Shown: positions 40,681 to 48,870, numbered from the stretch's first letter. The stretch is DNA of 64,000 nucleotides from Prado023 sp963697345 (GCA_963697345.1 CAVONS010000008.1:248001-312000); one strand, 5' to 3'. Program-made: numbers and translations. The notes: a model not told the origin generated them from the sequence alone.

Positions 40681-42088
40681 TGGGCATCATGGACGATCGG
40701 CCCGGCCACGTGCACATCGTGGGGATCGGGGGGCGGGCATGTCCGGCATCGCCCGGATCCTGGTCGCCAGGGGCACCGTGGTCTCCGGCAGTGATGCCAA
40801 GGAATCCCGACGGATCGTCGCCCTGCGCGCGCTGGGCATCGATGCTCGAGTGGGCCACGATGCCGCCAACGTGGAGGGTGCGGACGTCGTGGTCATCTCG
40901 ACGGCCATCCGGGCAACCAATGTCGAGGTCCTCGCGGCCCACGAGCGCCAGATCCCGGTGGTCTCGCGGGCCGAGGCGCTGGCCGCGCTGATGTCCGGGA
41001 GCCGGGGTGTGGCTGTGGCCGGGACCCACGGCAAGACGACCACGACCTCGATGCTCACGATCGCAGCACAGCACTGCGGCGTCGATCCGTCCTTCGCGAT
41101 CGGAAGTGAGCTCAACGACTCCGGGGCCAACGCCCATCAGGGGGCAGGCGACCTCTTCATCGTGGAGGCCGACGAGTCCGACGGGTCCTTCCTCCAGCTG
41201 CCCGCGATCGCCGGGATCGTGACCAACGTGGAGCCCGACCACCTGGATCATTGGGGCACGTTCGAAGCCATCGAGAACGGCTTCTCCGACTTCGCCGCTG
41301 GCATCGCGGCGGCCGGTGGATTCGTCGTGGCCTGCGCCGACGACCCGGGTGCCCGGCGCTTGACCACATCGGCTCGACGCGCCGGCGTGGACGTGCGCAC
41401 CTACGGCCTCGATGAAGGCGCTGACTACGTCCTGAGCGAGGTGTTCACCTCGGACACCGGGTCGGGAGCGCTGGTCAGCGCAGCCGGTGAGCCGGTCGGT
41501 CGGTTGGACCTGAAGGTGCACGGGACCCACAACGTGCTCAACGCCACGGCAGCCCTGGTGACCGGGATCGGGCTGGGCCTGCCGAGCGCCGACGTCGTCG
41601 AGGGCCTGTCGCTGTTCACCGGGACACGGCGCAGGTTCGACTTCAAGGGTGAGGTCGCCGGCATCCGGGTCTACGACGACTACGCCCACCACCCGACCGA
41701 GATCGCGGCAACCCTGAGAGCTGCCCGTGAGGTCGTGGGCGACGGGCAGTTGGTCGTGGCCTTCCAGGCCCATCACTACTACCGGACCGCCATGTTCGTG
41801 GAGGAGTTCGGCGAGGCCCTCGGCCTGGCCGACCAGGTCGTGGTGCTCGAGGTGTTCGCCCCGGGGGAGGACCCCATCCCGGGTGCCAGTGGCCAGTCCA
41901 TGGCCAGTCATGTCCCGTTGCCGCCCGACCAGGTCGTGTTCGAGCCCTCGTGGTCCGCGGTCGCGGGCCACCTGGCCGAGCGTGCCAGGCCGGGCGACCT
42001 CGTGATGACGCTGGGAGCCGGCGACATCGTCCTGCTGGGTCCCGAGGTGCTCGACCTGCTCGCCGAACGTCACGGAGCCAGCACATGA
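40680..42088 (+). CDS. murC: UDP-N-acetylmuramate--L-alanine ligase, interrupted by an apparent one-base frameshift
   Basis: Two overlapping frames together encode MurC. The first starts ATG at 40680, coupled to murG with site GGAGG, and reads MGIMDDRPGHVHIVGIGG, then goes out of frame. The second resumes at once with AGMSGIARILVARGTVVSGS and continues through VAVAGTHGKTTTTSM, EADESDGSFL, YDDYAHHPTEIAATLRAARE and FQAHHYYRT to the stop. The break is in the G6 run at 40728-40733, inside the nucleotide-binding loop GIGGAGMSG. One more G restores a normal protein of 469 residues. Starting at the internal ATG 40739 would delete the first strand and half that loop. The gene should be essential, so assembly error or recoding is likelier than inactivation. 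Confidence 0.85.
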
Positions 42089-42921
42089 CCAACAACGACA
42101 CCGTCACCCCGGACGCGGACCTCATGGATTCCGCGGAGCAGGTGCAGGACGCCCAGGACAACCCGGCCGAGGTGGAGTCCAACGACGAGTCCGCGGAGTC
42201 CGCGCGCAGGGCGCACGGAGCTGGCCGGAAGCGGGCGAAGCGCCCCAGGCTCCGACGCCGGCTGGTGATCGTCGGCGCAGCTGGTCTGGGTGCCCTCTGG
42301 TGGCTCGGGTGGCACTCCCAGGTGACCCTGGTGCAGCACGTCGTGGTGGACGCGCCACGCGGCATCTCCCAGGAGTCGATCCGGCTGGCCTCAGGGATCT
42401 CTGCGGCTGACCATGTGCCCTCCGTCGATGAGGATGCCGTGCGCCTGGGGATCATGGAAGCCATCCCCGCGGTGGCCGACGTGCAGCTCGAACGCTCCCT
42501 GCCCGACACGATCCGGCTGCAGGTGGTGAGCCGCACGCCGATGGCTGCCGTGGAGTCCGGCGATGGGTTCTACGTGATGGATGCCGAGGGCGTGATGTTC
42601 GACAGGGTCGCCAGCGCCAAGGACCTGCCGGTCATCAGGGCGCGCACGGATGAGAGCCGCGAGACGGCGCGAAGTGTGCTGCTGGCCATACCCGACGACC
42701 TGCGCAAGCGGGTCGTGCGGGTGTCTGCCGGGAGCCAGGACGACGTCACGCTGGGCCTGCGCGGCGGGGCGACGGTTCGGTGGGGCAGTGTTGAGGATTC
42801 CGCACTCAAGGCCCGCGTCCTGGCCGGCCTGATGTCGGTCAAGGCGACGCGATATGACGTCAGCGCGCCCCTCCTGCCGACCACGAAGGGCTCGCCGGTG
42901 TCGTCGACGACCCCGGGATGA
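42085..42921 (+). CDS. ftsQ: cell division protein FtsQ
   Basis: A 278-residue bitopic membrane protein. The cytoplasmic tail is long and acidic then basic (to about residue 65; RKRAKRPRLRRR). One helix follows (LVIVGAAGLGALWWLGW, about residues 67-83), then the POTRA domain (VTLVQHVVVDAPRGISQESI) and FtsQ-type beta domain (AVADVQLERSLPDTIRLQVV, TPMAAVESGDGFYVMDAEGV), ending DVSAP. It links FtsL/FtsB to the division machinery outside the membrane. The ATG overlaps the murC stop (ATGA). It is the last gene before the 462-bp ftsZ upstream region. Confidence 0.9.
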   Translation: MTNNDTVTPDADLMDSAEQVQDAQDNPAEVESNDESAESARRAHGAGRKRAKRPRLRRRLVIVGAAGLGALWWLGWHSQVTLVQHVVVDAPRGISQESIRLASGISAADHVPSVDEDAVRLGIMEAIPAVADVQLERSLPDTIRLQVVSRTPMAAVESGDGFYVMDAEGVMFDRVASAKDLPVIRARTDESRETARSVLLAIPDDLRKRVVRVSAGSQDDVTLGLRGGATVRWGSVEDSALKARVLAGLMSVKATRYDVSAPLLPTTKGSPVSSTTPG

Positions 42922-42931
42922 CCGCCGACCG

Positions 42932-42950
42932 TGTTCGCCCATAGCGAACA
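42932..42950 (+). terminator. hairpin just after ftsQ, possible terminator
   Basis: TGTTCGC and GCGAACA form a perfect 7-bp stem around CCATA, 11 bases past the ftsQ stop. No U run follows, so termination here is uncertain; partial read-through into ftsZ is possible. Confidence 0.4.
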
Positions 42951-43004
42951 GGATCGGAGGCTTCGGTGGCTCGCCGAGCCCTGCGCGACGGGCGCCGATG
43001 CGAC

Positions 43005-43047
43005 GTGTCCACAGGGCTCGTCGATCTGTGGACGCGTCGCATCCACA
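43005..43047. promoter_or_regulatory. cluster of three DnaA-box-like 9-mers upstream of ftsZ
   Basis: GTGTCCACA (43005-43013) matches the actinobacterial box TTGTCCACA at 8 of 9 bases. TGTGGACGC (43027-43035, inverted) and GCATCCACA (43039-43047) match at 7 of 9. All fall within 43 bp. This could link ftsZ expression to DnaA, but in such GC-rich DNA chance matches are possible. Confidence 0.4.
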
Positions 43048-43201
43048 GGCCGGGTGGGGGACCGTCCCCAACCTGTCCCGAGCTTCTCCCCAGATGATCC
43101 CCACGTCGTCCCCAGGCGCGATCCTGTGGCCGTTTCCGGCGATTGATCTGCCCCGTCGGCCGGGTCCGACGTCCCCGACACGCCGAGCCCGCGAGGGGTG
43201 C

Positions 43202-43230
43202 TTGTAACCGGGGTTGTGGGCACCTAAGTT
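43202..43230 (+). promoter_or_regulatory. ftsZ promoter
   Basis: TTGTAA (43202-43207) and TAAGTT (43225-43230) are separated by exactly 17 bp, giving a start near 43237 and a leader of about 147 bases. A second -35-like TTGACA at 43247-43252 has no good -10 at normal spacing. Confidence 0.6.
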
Positions 43231-43255
43231 CCCTTCCAACCACAGGTTGACATAA

Positions 43256-43282
43256 CTCTAAGCCTCAGGTTGAGGGTGAGAG
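43256..43282 (+). promoter_or_regulatory. imperfect 12-bp inverted repeat in the ftsZ leader
   Basis: CTCTAAGCCTCA and TGAGGGTGAGAG pair at 10 of 12 positions around GGT. The core CCTCA-GGT-TGAGG is perfect. CAGGTTGA also recurs directly at 43243 and 43266. It may be an operator or an RNA stem in the ftsZ leader. Confidence 0.5.
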
Positions 43283-43383
43283 TCACGGAGACCGACGGTG
43301 CAGGCCCCGTGGTGGGGCTCAACCCCCCGCCACACAGTCCGACCCCAACCCTTTGGCAGCAACCATGAAGAGGAGAGCCTGAC

Positions 43384-44565
43384 GTGGCAGCCCCGCAGAA
43401 CTACCTGGCAGTGATCAAGGTCGTCGGCATCGGCGGTGGCGGCGTGAACGCCGTGAACCGGATGATCGAGGTCGGCCTCAAGGGCGTGGAGTTCATCGCC
43501 ATCAACACCGACGCGCAGGCGCTGCTCATGAGCGACGCCGACGTGAAGCTCGACATCGGCCGCGAGCTCACCCGTGGGCTCGGCGCCGGCGCCGATCCGG
43601 AGGTCGGCAAGCAGGCCGCTGAGGACCACGCCGAGGAGATCGAGGAGGTCCTCAAGGGGGCTGACATGGTCTTCGTGACGGCCGGCGAGGGTGGCGGCAC
43701 CGGCACCGGTGGCGCACCCGTGGTGGCCAAGATCGCCCGCTCACTGGGCGCCCTGACGATCGGCGTGGTCACGCGGCCCTTCGGCTTCGAGGGTCGTCGT
43801 CGCAGCGGCCAGGCTGACAACGGCATCGAGAGCCTGCGGTCCGAGGTCGACACACTCATCACGATCCCCAACGATCGTCTGCTCTCGATCGCCGATCGCA
43901 GCATCTCGATGATCGACGCCTTCCGCCAGGCCGACCAGGTCCTGCTGCAGGGTGTCTCGGGCATCACGGATCTCATCACGACCCCGGGCCTGATCAACCT
44001 GGACTTCGCCGACGTCAAGTCGGTCATGTCCGGCGCAGGCTCGGCCCTGATGGGCATCGGGTCCGCCCGGGGCGACGATCGGGCTGTGGGCGCCGCCCAG
44101 GCCGCGATCGCCAGCCCGCTGCTGGAGGCCAGCATCGACGGGGCACATGGCGTGCTCCTGTCGATCGCCGGTGGCTCGGACCTCGGCCTGTTCGAGATCA
44201 ACGAGTCGGCGAAGCTCGTGGCCGAGGCTGCGCACCCGGATGCCAACATCATCTTCGGTGCCGTGATCGACGACACCCTTGGTGACGAGGTCCGGGTGAC
44301 GGTCATCGCAGCTGGCTTCGACGGTGGCCACCCGCCGACCCGTCGTGAGACGGTCGCTGGGCGCCTTGTCGTCGACGACGCTCCCGCCGACACCGGTTCG
44401 CCTCGGGCCGAGACCCCAGTCATGGCCGGGGTCGGCGCACAGGTCGGTGTCGTGCTCCCGGCCGGGCTCAGCGGCTCGGAGAAGCCCGGTGTGGACCTGC
44501 GCCAGCCCCGCACGATCAGCTTCGACGAGCCCGATGACCTCGATGTCCCGGACTTCCTGAAGTAG
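43384..44565 (+). CDS. ftsZ: cell division GTPase FtsZ
   Basis: A 393-residue tubulin homologue: VIKVVGIGGGGVNAVNRMIE (residues about 10-29), the signature GEGGGTGTGGAPVVAKIARS (about 99-118), RPFGFEGRRR, NDRLLSIADRSISMIDAFRQ, and the T7-loop PGLINLDFADVKSVMSGAGS. The C-terminal tail ends DDLDVPDFLK, the hydrophobic peptide bound by partners such as SepF. It polymerises into the Z ring. GTG start after GAGGAG; long leader as described. Length is as expected for actinobacteria. Confidence 0.97.
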   Translation: MAAPQNYLAVIKVVGIGGGGVNAVNRMIEVGLKGVEFIAINTDAQALLMSDADVKLDIGRELTRGLGAGADPEVGKQAAEDHAEEIEEVLKGADMVFVTAGEGGGTGTGGAPVVAKIARSLGALTIGVVTRPFGFEGRRRSGQADNGIESLRSEVDTLITIPNDRLLSIADRSISMIDAFRQADQVLLQGVSGITDLITTPGLINLDFADVKSVMSGAGSALMGIGSARGDDRAVGAAQAAIASPLLEASIDGAHGVLLSIAGGSDLGLFEINESAKLVAEAAHPDANIIFGAVIDDTLGDEVRVTVIAAGFDGGHPPTRRETVAGRLVVDDAPADTGSPRAETPVMAGVGAQVGVVLPAGLSGSEKPGVDLRQPRTISFDEPDDLDVPDFLK

Positions 44566-44577
44566 TCCTGCGCCCTC

Positions 44578-45348
44578 ATGATCAGCCATCGCCTCGACCT
44601 CGCCCTCCCGGGTGGGGTCGAGGCGCGGGTCCTGTTCACGAGTCGGGGCAGCATGGCCAGCGGTGGGTCGAGCCGGTCGCCATATGCCTGGGCCAATCTG
44701 GCGTCACATGTCGGGGATGACCCGGCGGCGGTGATCGCCAACCGGTCGGGACTGGCCGGGGCACTCGGTGTCCCAGCCACCTCGATGACCTTCATGCATC
44801 CAGACCACGGACGAGGGGTTGCCATCGTGTCCGAGCCCACCGGGGTCCAGCCCGGCACGGAGTTCGCCGCGGTTGATGCCCTGGTCACGGATCGGGCGGG
44901 TGTCGGTCTCGTGGCCCTGTCGGCCGACTGTGTCCCGGTGATCCTCGTCGAGCCCGGTGCCGGCGTGGTCGCCGCCGTCCACAGCGGATGGCGGGGACTG
45001 GTGGTGGACGTGCTCGGTGCGGCCATCGCGGCCATGGGGCAGCTCGGGGCGCACGTCACAGAGATCCGTGCGCACCTCGGCCCGGCCATCTGTGGTGGGT
45101 GCTACCCGGTGCCCGATGACCGCGCCGGCGAGGTGCGCGAGGTACGTCCCGAGGCGGTTGGGTGGGCCTCGGACGGCCAGCCCACCGTGGACGTGCGTGT
45201 GGGTCTCGTTGCCCGGCTCGAGGAGCTGGGTGCACGCCCCATCATCGTCGGAGGGTGCACCGCGCAGGACGCAGGACTCTACTCACACCGTCGGGATGGC
45301 CGCACTGGTCGTCAGGGTGGTGCCGTGGCGATCGTGCCGGCTGCATGA
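44578..45348 (+). CDS. pgeF: peptidoglycan editing factor/multicopper-like purine phosphorylase family (YfiH/PgeF)
   Basis: A 256-residue protein with the metal-binding residues of the YfiH/DUF152 family: MTFMHPDHG (His near residue 60), LSADCVPVILVEPG, AAVHSGWRGLVVDVLGAAI and LGPAICGGCYPVPDD. Members are reported as editing factors that keep wrong amino acids out of the peptidoglycan stem, and others as purine nucleoside-active enzymes. Location right after ftsZ, before yggS, is conserved in actinobacteria. Starts 13 bases after ftsZ. Confidence 0.88.
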   Translation: MISHRLDLALPGGVEARVLFTSRGSMASGGSSRSPYAWANLASHVGDDPAAVIANRSGLAGALGVPATSMTFMHPDHGRGVAIVSEPTGVQPGTEFAAVDALVTDRAGVGLVALSADCVPVILVEPGAGVVAAVHSGWRGLVVDVLGAAIAAMGQLGAHVTEIRAHLGPAICGGCYPVPDDRAGEVREVRPEAVGWASDGQPTVDVRVGLVARLEELGARPIIVGGCTAQDAGLYSHRRDGRTGRQGGAVAIVPAA

Positions 45349-45349
45349 C

Positions 45350-46069
45350 ATGACAGAGGACCAGCGACGCGCTGAGCTCGCCCAGAACCTTGCCACGGTC
45401 AGCGACCGGGTGGCAGGCGCCTGTGCGGCCTCGGGCCGGAACCCCCAGGAGGTGACCATCGTGGCCATCACCAAGACCCGCCCAGCCTCCGATGTCCGGA
45501 TCCTGGCTGATCTGGGGATCCAGCACATGGGGGAGAACCGGCATCAGGAGGCGCATGCCAAGGCCATGGAGTGTGCCGATCTGGATCTGACCTGGCACTT
45601 CGTCGGGCAGCTGCAACGCAACAAGGCGGCGTCGGTGGCCAGGTACGTCGACGTCATCGAGTCCGTGGACCGGCCAGCGCTGGTCACAGCACTTGAGCGT
45701 GGGGCCGGCAACGCGGCTCGCAGGCTCGGCGTCTGTGTCCAGATCGACCTCGACCAATCGGGGCAGGGCGCATCCGGGGGCCTGCGCGGAGGCGCGCAGC
45801 CCGAGGACGTGGCCGGCCTCTGCGATCAGATCGCCGCGAGTGAGTCGCTGGACCTGCTCGGAGTGATGGCGGTGGCGCCCTTGGGCGAGGACCCCAGCGG
45901 TCCGTTCCAGCGCCTGGCGGACCTGCACGACACGATCACGGCACGCCACCCGCAGGCCGTGATGAGGTCGGCCGGAATGTCCGGGGACCTGGAGGCGGCC
46001 ATCACCGCCGGCGCGACACACATCCGTCTGGGCAGCGCGCTGCTCGGGCACCGCGAACAACTGAAGTAA
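45350..46069 (+). CDS. pyridoxal-phosphate homeostasis protein (YggS/PROSC family)
   Basis: A 239-residue PLP-binding TIM-barrel protein. VTIVAITKTRPASDVRILAD carries the PLP lysine (about residue 37). GENRHQEAHAKAM, TWHFVGQLQRNKAASVARYV and the phosphate-binding GATHIRLGSALLG follow. It handles free PLP in the cytoplasm. The usual CSMGMS-type loop reads MRSAGMSGDLEAAI. The ATG starts two bases after the pgeF stop. Its TAA stop is part of a -10-like TAAAAT. Confidence 0.92.
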   Translation: MTEDQRRAELAQNLATVSDRVAGACAASGRNPQEVTIVAITKTRPASDVRILADLGIQHMGENRHQEAHAKAMECADLDLTWHFVGQLQRNKAASVARYVDVIESVDRPALVTALERGAGNAARRLGVCVQIDLDQSGQGASGGLRGGAQPEDVAGLCDQIAASESLDLLGVMAVAPLGEDPSGPFQRLADLHDTITARHPQAVMRSAGMSGDLEAAITAGATHIRLGSALLGHREQLK

Positions 46070-46072
46070 AAT
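46067..46072 (+). promoter_or_regulatory. -10-like TAAAAT overlapping the yggS stop, possible sepF promoter
   Basis: TAAAAT includes the yggS TAA stop and is strikingly AT-rich for this genome. A start near 46079 gives a 48-base sepF leader containing ATCCG-ATAC-CGGAT. No good -35 is visible. Confidence 0.4.
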
Positions 46073-46126
46073 CACATCCGATACCGGATCGCCCATGGCG
46101 GACCGGATGGCACGCAAGGAGCTGAC

Positions 46127-46648
46127 ATGCCCGGCACGATGCGCAAGATGGCCGTCTACCTCGGCCTTGTCGAGGACGATCTCGACGACGACTACGATCT
46201 CGAGCCGCAGCCGCGCAGCCGGGAGGCAACCTCGGTTGCCGATCCGCGCCCGCGCACTGCCCCTGAGGTTGCGGTCAGGCCCACCGCGACGGCCCTGGCC
46301 GAGCGGCCCGCACCCTCCTCATCACCGTCGGCGTCCTTCCGCCCGACCGGCTCAGCGGCAGGTGCCGACATCTATCGGATCACCACGCTGCATCCACGCA
46401 CGTACAACGATGCCCGTCGGATCGGCGAGGAGTACCGCGAGGGAGTGCCGGTCATCATCAACCTCACCGGCATGGACGACAACGACGCCAAGCGCATCGT
46501 TGACTTCGCGGCCGGCCTGGTCTTCGGCCTTCGGGGCAGCATCGAGCGGATCACGAACAAGGTGTTCCTGCTGTCCCCGGCCAACGTCGATGTCGGGGCC
46601 GAGGCGCGTGCACAGATCGCGCAGGACGGGTTCTTCAACCAGAGTTGA
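46127..46648 (+). CDS. sepF: cell division protein SepF
   Basis: A 173-residue protein. An amphipathic N-terminal segment (GTMRKMAVYLGLVEDD) for membrane binding and a disordered acidic/Pro-rich linker lead to the SepF core: YRITTLHPRTYNDARRIGEE (about residues 82-101), GVPVIINLTGMDDNDAKRIVDF, AAGLVFGLRGSIERITNKVFLLSP. It anchors FtsZ filaments to the membrane in actinobacteria that lack FtsA. The ATG has site AAGGAG five bases upstream. Confidence 0.95.
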   Translation: MPGTMRKMAVYLGLVEDDLDDDYDLEPQPRSREATSVADPRPRTAPEVAVRPTATALAERPAPSSSPSASFRPTGSAAGADIYRITTLHPRTYNDARRIGEEYREGVPVIINLTGMDDNDAKRIVDFAAGLVFGLRGSIERITNKVFLLSPANVDVGAEARAQIAQDGFFNQS

Positions 46649-46651
46649 TCC

Positions 46652-46939
46652 ATGGCCCTCATCGTCGGTTTGCTCTCCACGGCCATCTGGCTGTTCCTGC
46701 TGCTGTTGATCGCGCGCATGATCATCGGATTGATCATGGTGTTCGCGCGCGATTTCCAGCCCTCGGGGGCACTGGTGATCATCTTCGAGTTCGTCATGAG
46801 CGTGACCGATCCTCCGTTGAAGGCGCTGCGCCGGATCATCCCGCCCCTGCGCATCGGCCAGGTCTCGCTGGACATGGCGTTCCTGGTGCTGTTCATCGCC
46901 CTGCAGCTCCTGCTCCGGGTGCTCGCGGGGCTGGCATGA
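46652..46939 (+). CDS. YggT family membrane protein
   Basis: A 95-residue protein with two long hydrophobic segments (about residues 3-30 and 70-95) around the conserved FVMSVTDPPLKALRRIIPPL. YggT proteins regularly sit between sepF and divIVA; the biochemical role is not established. It starts three bases after sepF. Confidence 0.9.
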   Translation: MALIVGLLSTAIWLFLLLLIARMIIGLIMVFARDFQPSGALVIIFEFVMSVTDPPLKALRRIIPPLRIGQVSLDMAFLVLFIALQLLLRVLAGLA

Positions 46940-46964
46940 CATCGTCGTTCGGCGGAGGTGGGTG

Positions 46965-47459
46965 ATGGCGCTGAGTGCCCAGGACGTTCACGACAAGCAG
47001 TTCAAGCTGGTGCGCAACAGCACCGGCTACGACATGGACGAGGTGGACGCCTTCCTCGATGAGGTGGAGGCCGCGGTCGAGAGCCTCACCGATCAACTGG
47101 AGGCCACCCAGGAACGGGTCGAGGCGTTGGAGGCGGAACCCAGCGGGACCGACACCAGCGCGGCTGCGGCGCGCATCCTCGAGATGGCGCAGCAGACTGC
47201 CGATGAGTACGTGTCCGAGGCCCGGCGCACTGCTGAGGGGTTGGTGGCCGATGCTGAGAAGGCGGCACGCAAGTCGGTGAAGAAGCTCGAGCACCAGCGC
47301 CGCGATCTCGAGGATCGGGTCAGCGCCCTACGGACCTTCGAGTCCGAGATACGTTCCCGGCTGACCGGCTACTTCCAGTCACAGCTGACCGACCTCAGGG
47401 CTCTGGCTGACGAACCAGACGCGGACAAGTCGGGCGAGTCCGACACATCCGCGGACTAG
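46965..47459 (+). CDS. divIVA: DivIVA/Wag31 family coiled-coil protein
   Basis: A 164-residue protein with the DivIVA membrane-targeting domain (LSAQDVHDKQFKLVRNSTGY, DMDEVDAFLDEVEAAVESL, residues 3-42). A coiled coil (about 40-60), a short break and a second coiled coil (about 65-145, including RRTAEGLVADAEKAARKSVK) follow. It marks curved membrane and directs polar growth or septation. It is shorter than mycobacterial Wag31 (about 260), lacking much of the C-terminal part. The ATG at 46965 follows CGGAGG; a GTG one codon upstream is possible. It is the last gene of the cluster. Confidence 0.9.
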   Translation: MALSAQDVHDKQFKLVRNSTGYDMDEVDAFLDEVEAAVESLTDQLEATQERVEALEAEPSGTDTSAAAARILEMAQQTADEYVSEARRTAEGLVADAEKAARKSVKKLEHQRRDLEDRVSALRTFESEIRSRLTGYFQSQLTDLRALADEPDADKSGESDTSAD

Positions 47460-47513
47460 CTGCCGCCACCCGACCGGCGGTACGTCGCCGGACCTCGAAC
47501 GCTGCTGACCCCA

Positions 47514-47561
47514 GACGGCTCGGACCCCCGACGGCTCGGACCCCCGACGGCTCGGACCCCC
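47514..47561 (+). repeat. three perfect tandem copies of a 16-bp unit
   Basis: GACGGCTCGGACCCCC is repeated three times without change at 47514-47529, 47530-47545 and 47546-47561. It fills the gap between the convergent divIVA and DUF2786 genes. It ends 10 bases before the DUF2786 stop. It could be a replication-slippage repeat; copy number may vary between strains. Confidence 0.9.
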
Positions 47562-47571
47562 TGCTGGGTCC

Positions 47572-48870
47572 TCAATGACCGATGGCGCGCCGACGCCCGC
47601 CCACGCCAGGTCGGCCGTAGTCATCAGCTGCCCGCTCGCCGGCCCGTCGGCTGGCGACGGCCGAACCCGCGCCGCTCGATGATCCACGCCACGTCCCGCG
47701 GGCATGCGAGGCGGCTCGGTGGTACTCGGTGACGGCGAGGTCCCGGGCCCGCAGCGCCACCTCGACCCGCGCCGCCCCGGATGCATCGGTCGGCTCGGCG
47801 CCTCCCGGGTGGGACGCCCCCTCACGTGCAGCGCGGGCAGCCTCGTCGAGGTTCCGGCCCAGACGGGTGATGAATCCCAGGATGAAGGCGTTGCGGGCGA
47901 CAGCGCCGGTGACTGGCCGCGGCCCACCCCCCTCGGGGGGGCGATAGGTCGACCCCCGCCAGGTCCCCGATCGGACATGGACCTGGGCGCGGGACAGCAT
48001 CATCGAGCTGGCGGTGCCGAAGACCGACTCGACGCGGTCGAGGTCGGCAGGCATCCCGTAGACCAGGGCGTAGGTCGAACCATGGCCGATGTCGACTCGC
48101 ACTGCCCACGCACGCGCGATGCTCACCAGGAGGCTGATCAGCATCTTGTTCAGTCGCTTGCGCGGCTCGCCGATGGTGAGCATCCGATGGGTGGGTTCCT
48201 GCCCCCGGGAATCGGTGGACATGGCCGCGACCGCCATGTCCACGCTGTGGCGCTGGGCGACGAGCGCGGCCTTGGCCAGGTAGGCCTCGGCCTCGTCGAC
48301 GTTGGCTGTGCCCTCCGCCTTGGCCAGCAGCGCGGCAACACGCCTGACCTGGTCATCCTCGTGGGGTGCAGCCGCTCGGGGGTCGGGGACCGCGTCGATC
48401 GGGGCGAACAGGTGGGCGAGCAGATCTGCGGCCGCCGGTGACACATGACGTCGGTACAACTCGACCAAGGTGGTGCGGAACGCCGCACCGTGACCTGATT
48501 CGCCTGCGAGGTGATGGGCGGTCTCGTGCAGCACGACGCCGCGGGTCAGGGCCCATCGGCCACGGGGGTCGGCCGCCGGGATGTGGATCGTCCCCGCGGA
48601 GTAGGTGGCCATCCGGAAGCCGCGGCGGACCTGGACCGTCACCGGCCCACGATCGGCGAACGCCCCGGTGTTGACCGCGTCAGCCACCACAGCATCCACG
48701 AACGACTGGATTGCCGGCAGGTTGCCGAACCGGACCTCCTCCGGCAGCGTGACGACCGACCGGCCGACCCGAACGGCGCGGTGCGGGCGCCGCATGATGG
48801 CGGCAACCGAGTCCTCCGCCTGGTAGACCGCGCCCCGGCTCCGGTCCACGCGTGGGTCCTGCTGATCCAT
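47572..48870 (-). CDS. DUF2786 domain protein with N-terminal HExxH metallohydrolase-like region
   Basis: A 432-residue soluble protein. The N-terminal part contains TRGVVLHETAHHLAGESGHG (about residues 126-145), an HExxH zinc-protease motif followed by a further His, as in the TIGR04338-type actinobacterial family. DUF2786 follows (VRRVAALLAKAEGTANVDEA, about residues 196-215). A long region with RLNKMLISLLVSIARAWAVR comes next, then an Arg/Gly-rich tail. Function is unknown; a peptidase role is suggested only by the motif. I use the Met at 48870, seven bases after a -10-like CAGGCT, rather than the Met 48 bases upstream. Confidence 0.75.
   Translation of the reverse strand: MDQQDPRVDRSRGAVYQAEDSVAAIMRRPHRAVRVGRSVVTLPEEVRFGNLPAIQSFVDAVVADAVNTGAFADRGPVTVQVRRGFRMATYSAGTIHIPAADPRGRWALTRGVVLHETAHHLAGESGHGAAFRTTLVELYRRHVSPAAADLLAHLFAPIDAVPDPRAAAPHEDDQVRRVAALLAKAEGTANVDEAEAYLAKAALVAQRHSVDMAVAAMSTDSRGQEPTHRMLTIGEPRKRLNKMLISLLVSIARAWAVRVDIGHGSTYALVYGMPADLDRVESVFGTASSMMLSRAQVHVRSGTWRGSTYRPPEGGGPRPVTGAVARNAFILGFITRLGRNLDEAARAAREGASHPGGAEPTDASGAARVEVALRARDLAVTEYHRAASHARGTWRGSSSGAGSAVASRRAGERAADDYGRPGVGGRRRAIGH

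Larger units (their letters stand above)
42922..43383. other. 462-bp ftsQ-ftsZ intergenic region
   Basis: No gene is supported. In order it holds a 7-bp hairpin after ftsQ, a cluster of three DnaA-box-like sites, a GC-rich stretch, a good promoter, a 12-bp imperfect inverted repeat, a GCCCC/GGGGC stem at 43304-43318 and the ftsZ ribosome binding region. Each main element has its own entry. Confidence 0.8.

Noticed and set aside
43005..43047. Possible chromosomal replication origin because of DnaA-like boxes.
   Set aside because: Only three imperfect boxes, no AT-rich unwinding region, and no dnaA, dnaN or gyrase genes nearby. Kept only as a possible regulatory site.
47514..47561. CRISPR-like array.
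   Set aside because: The 16-bp units are directly adjacent with no spacers and no cas genes.
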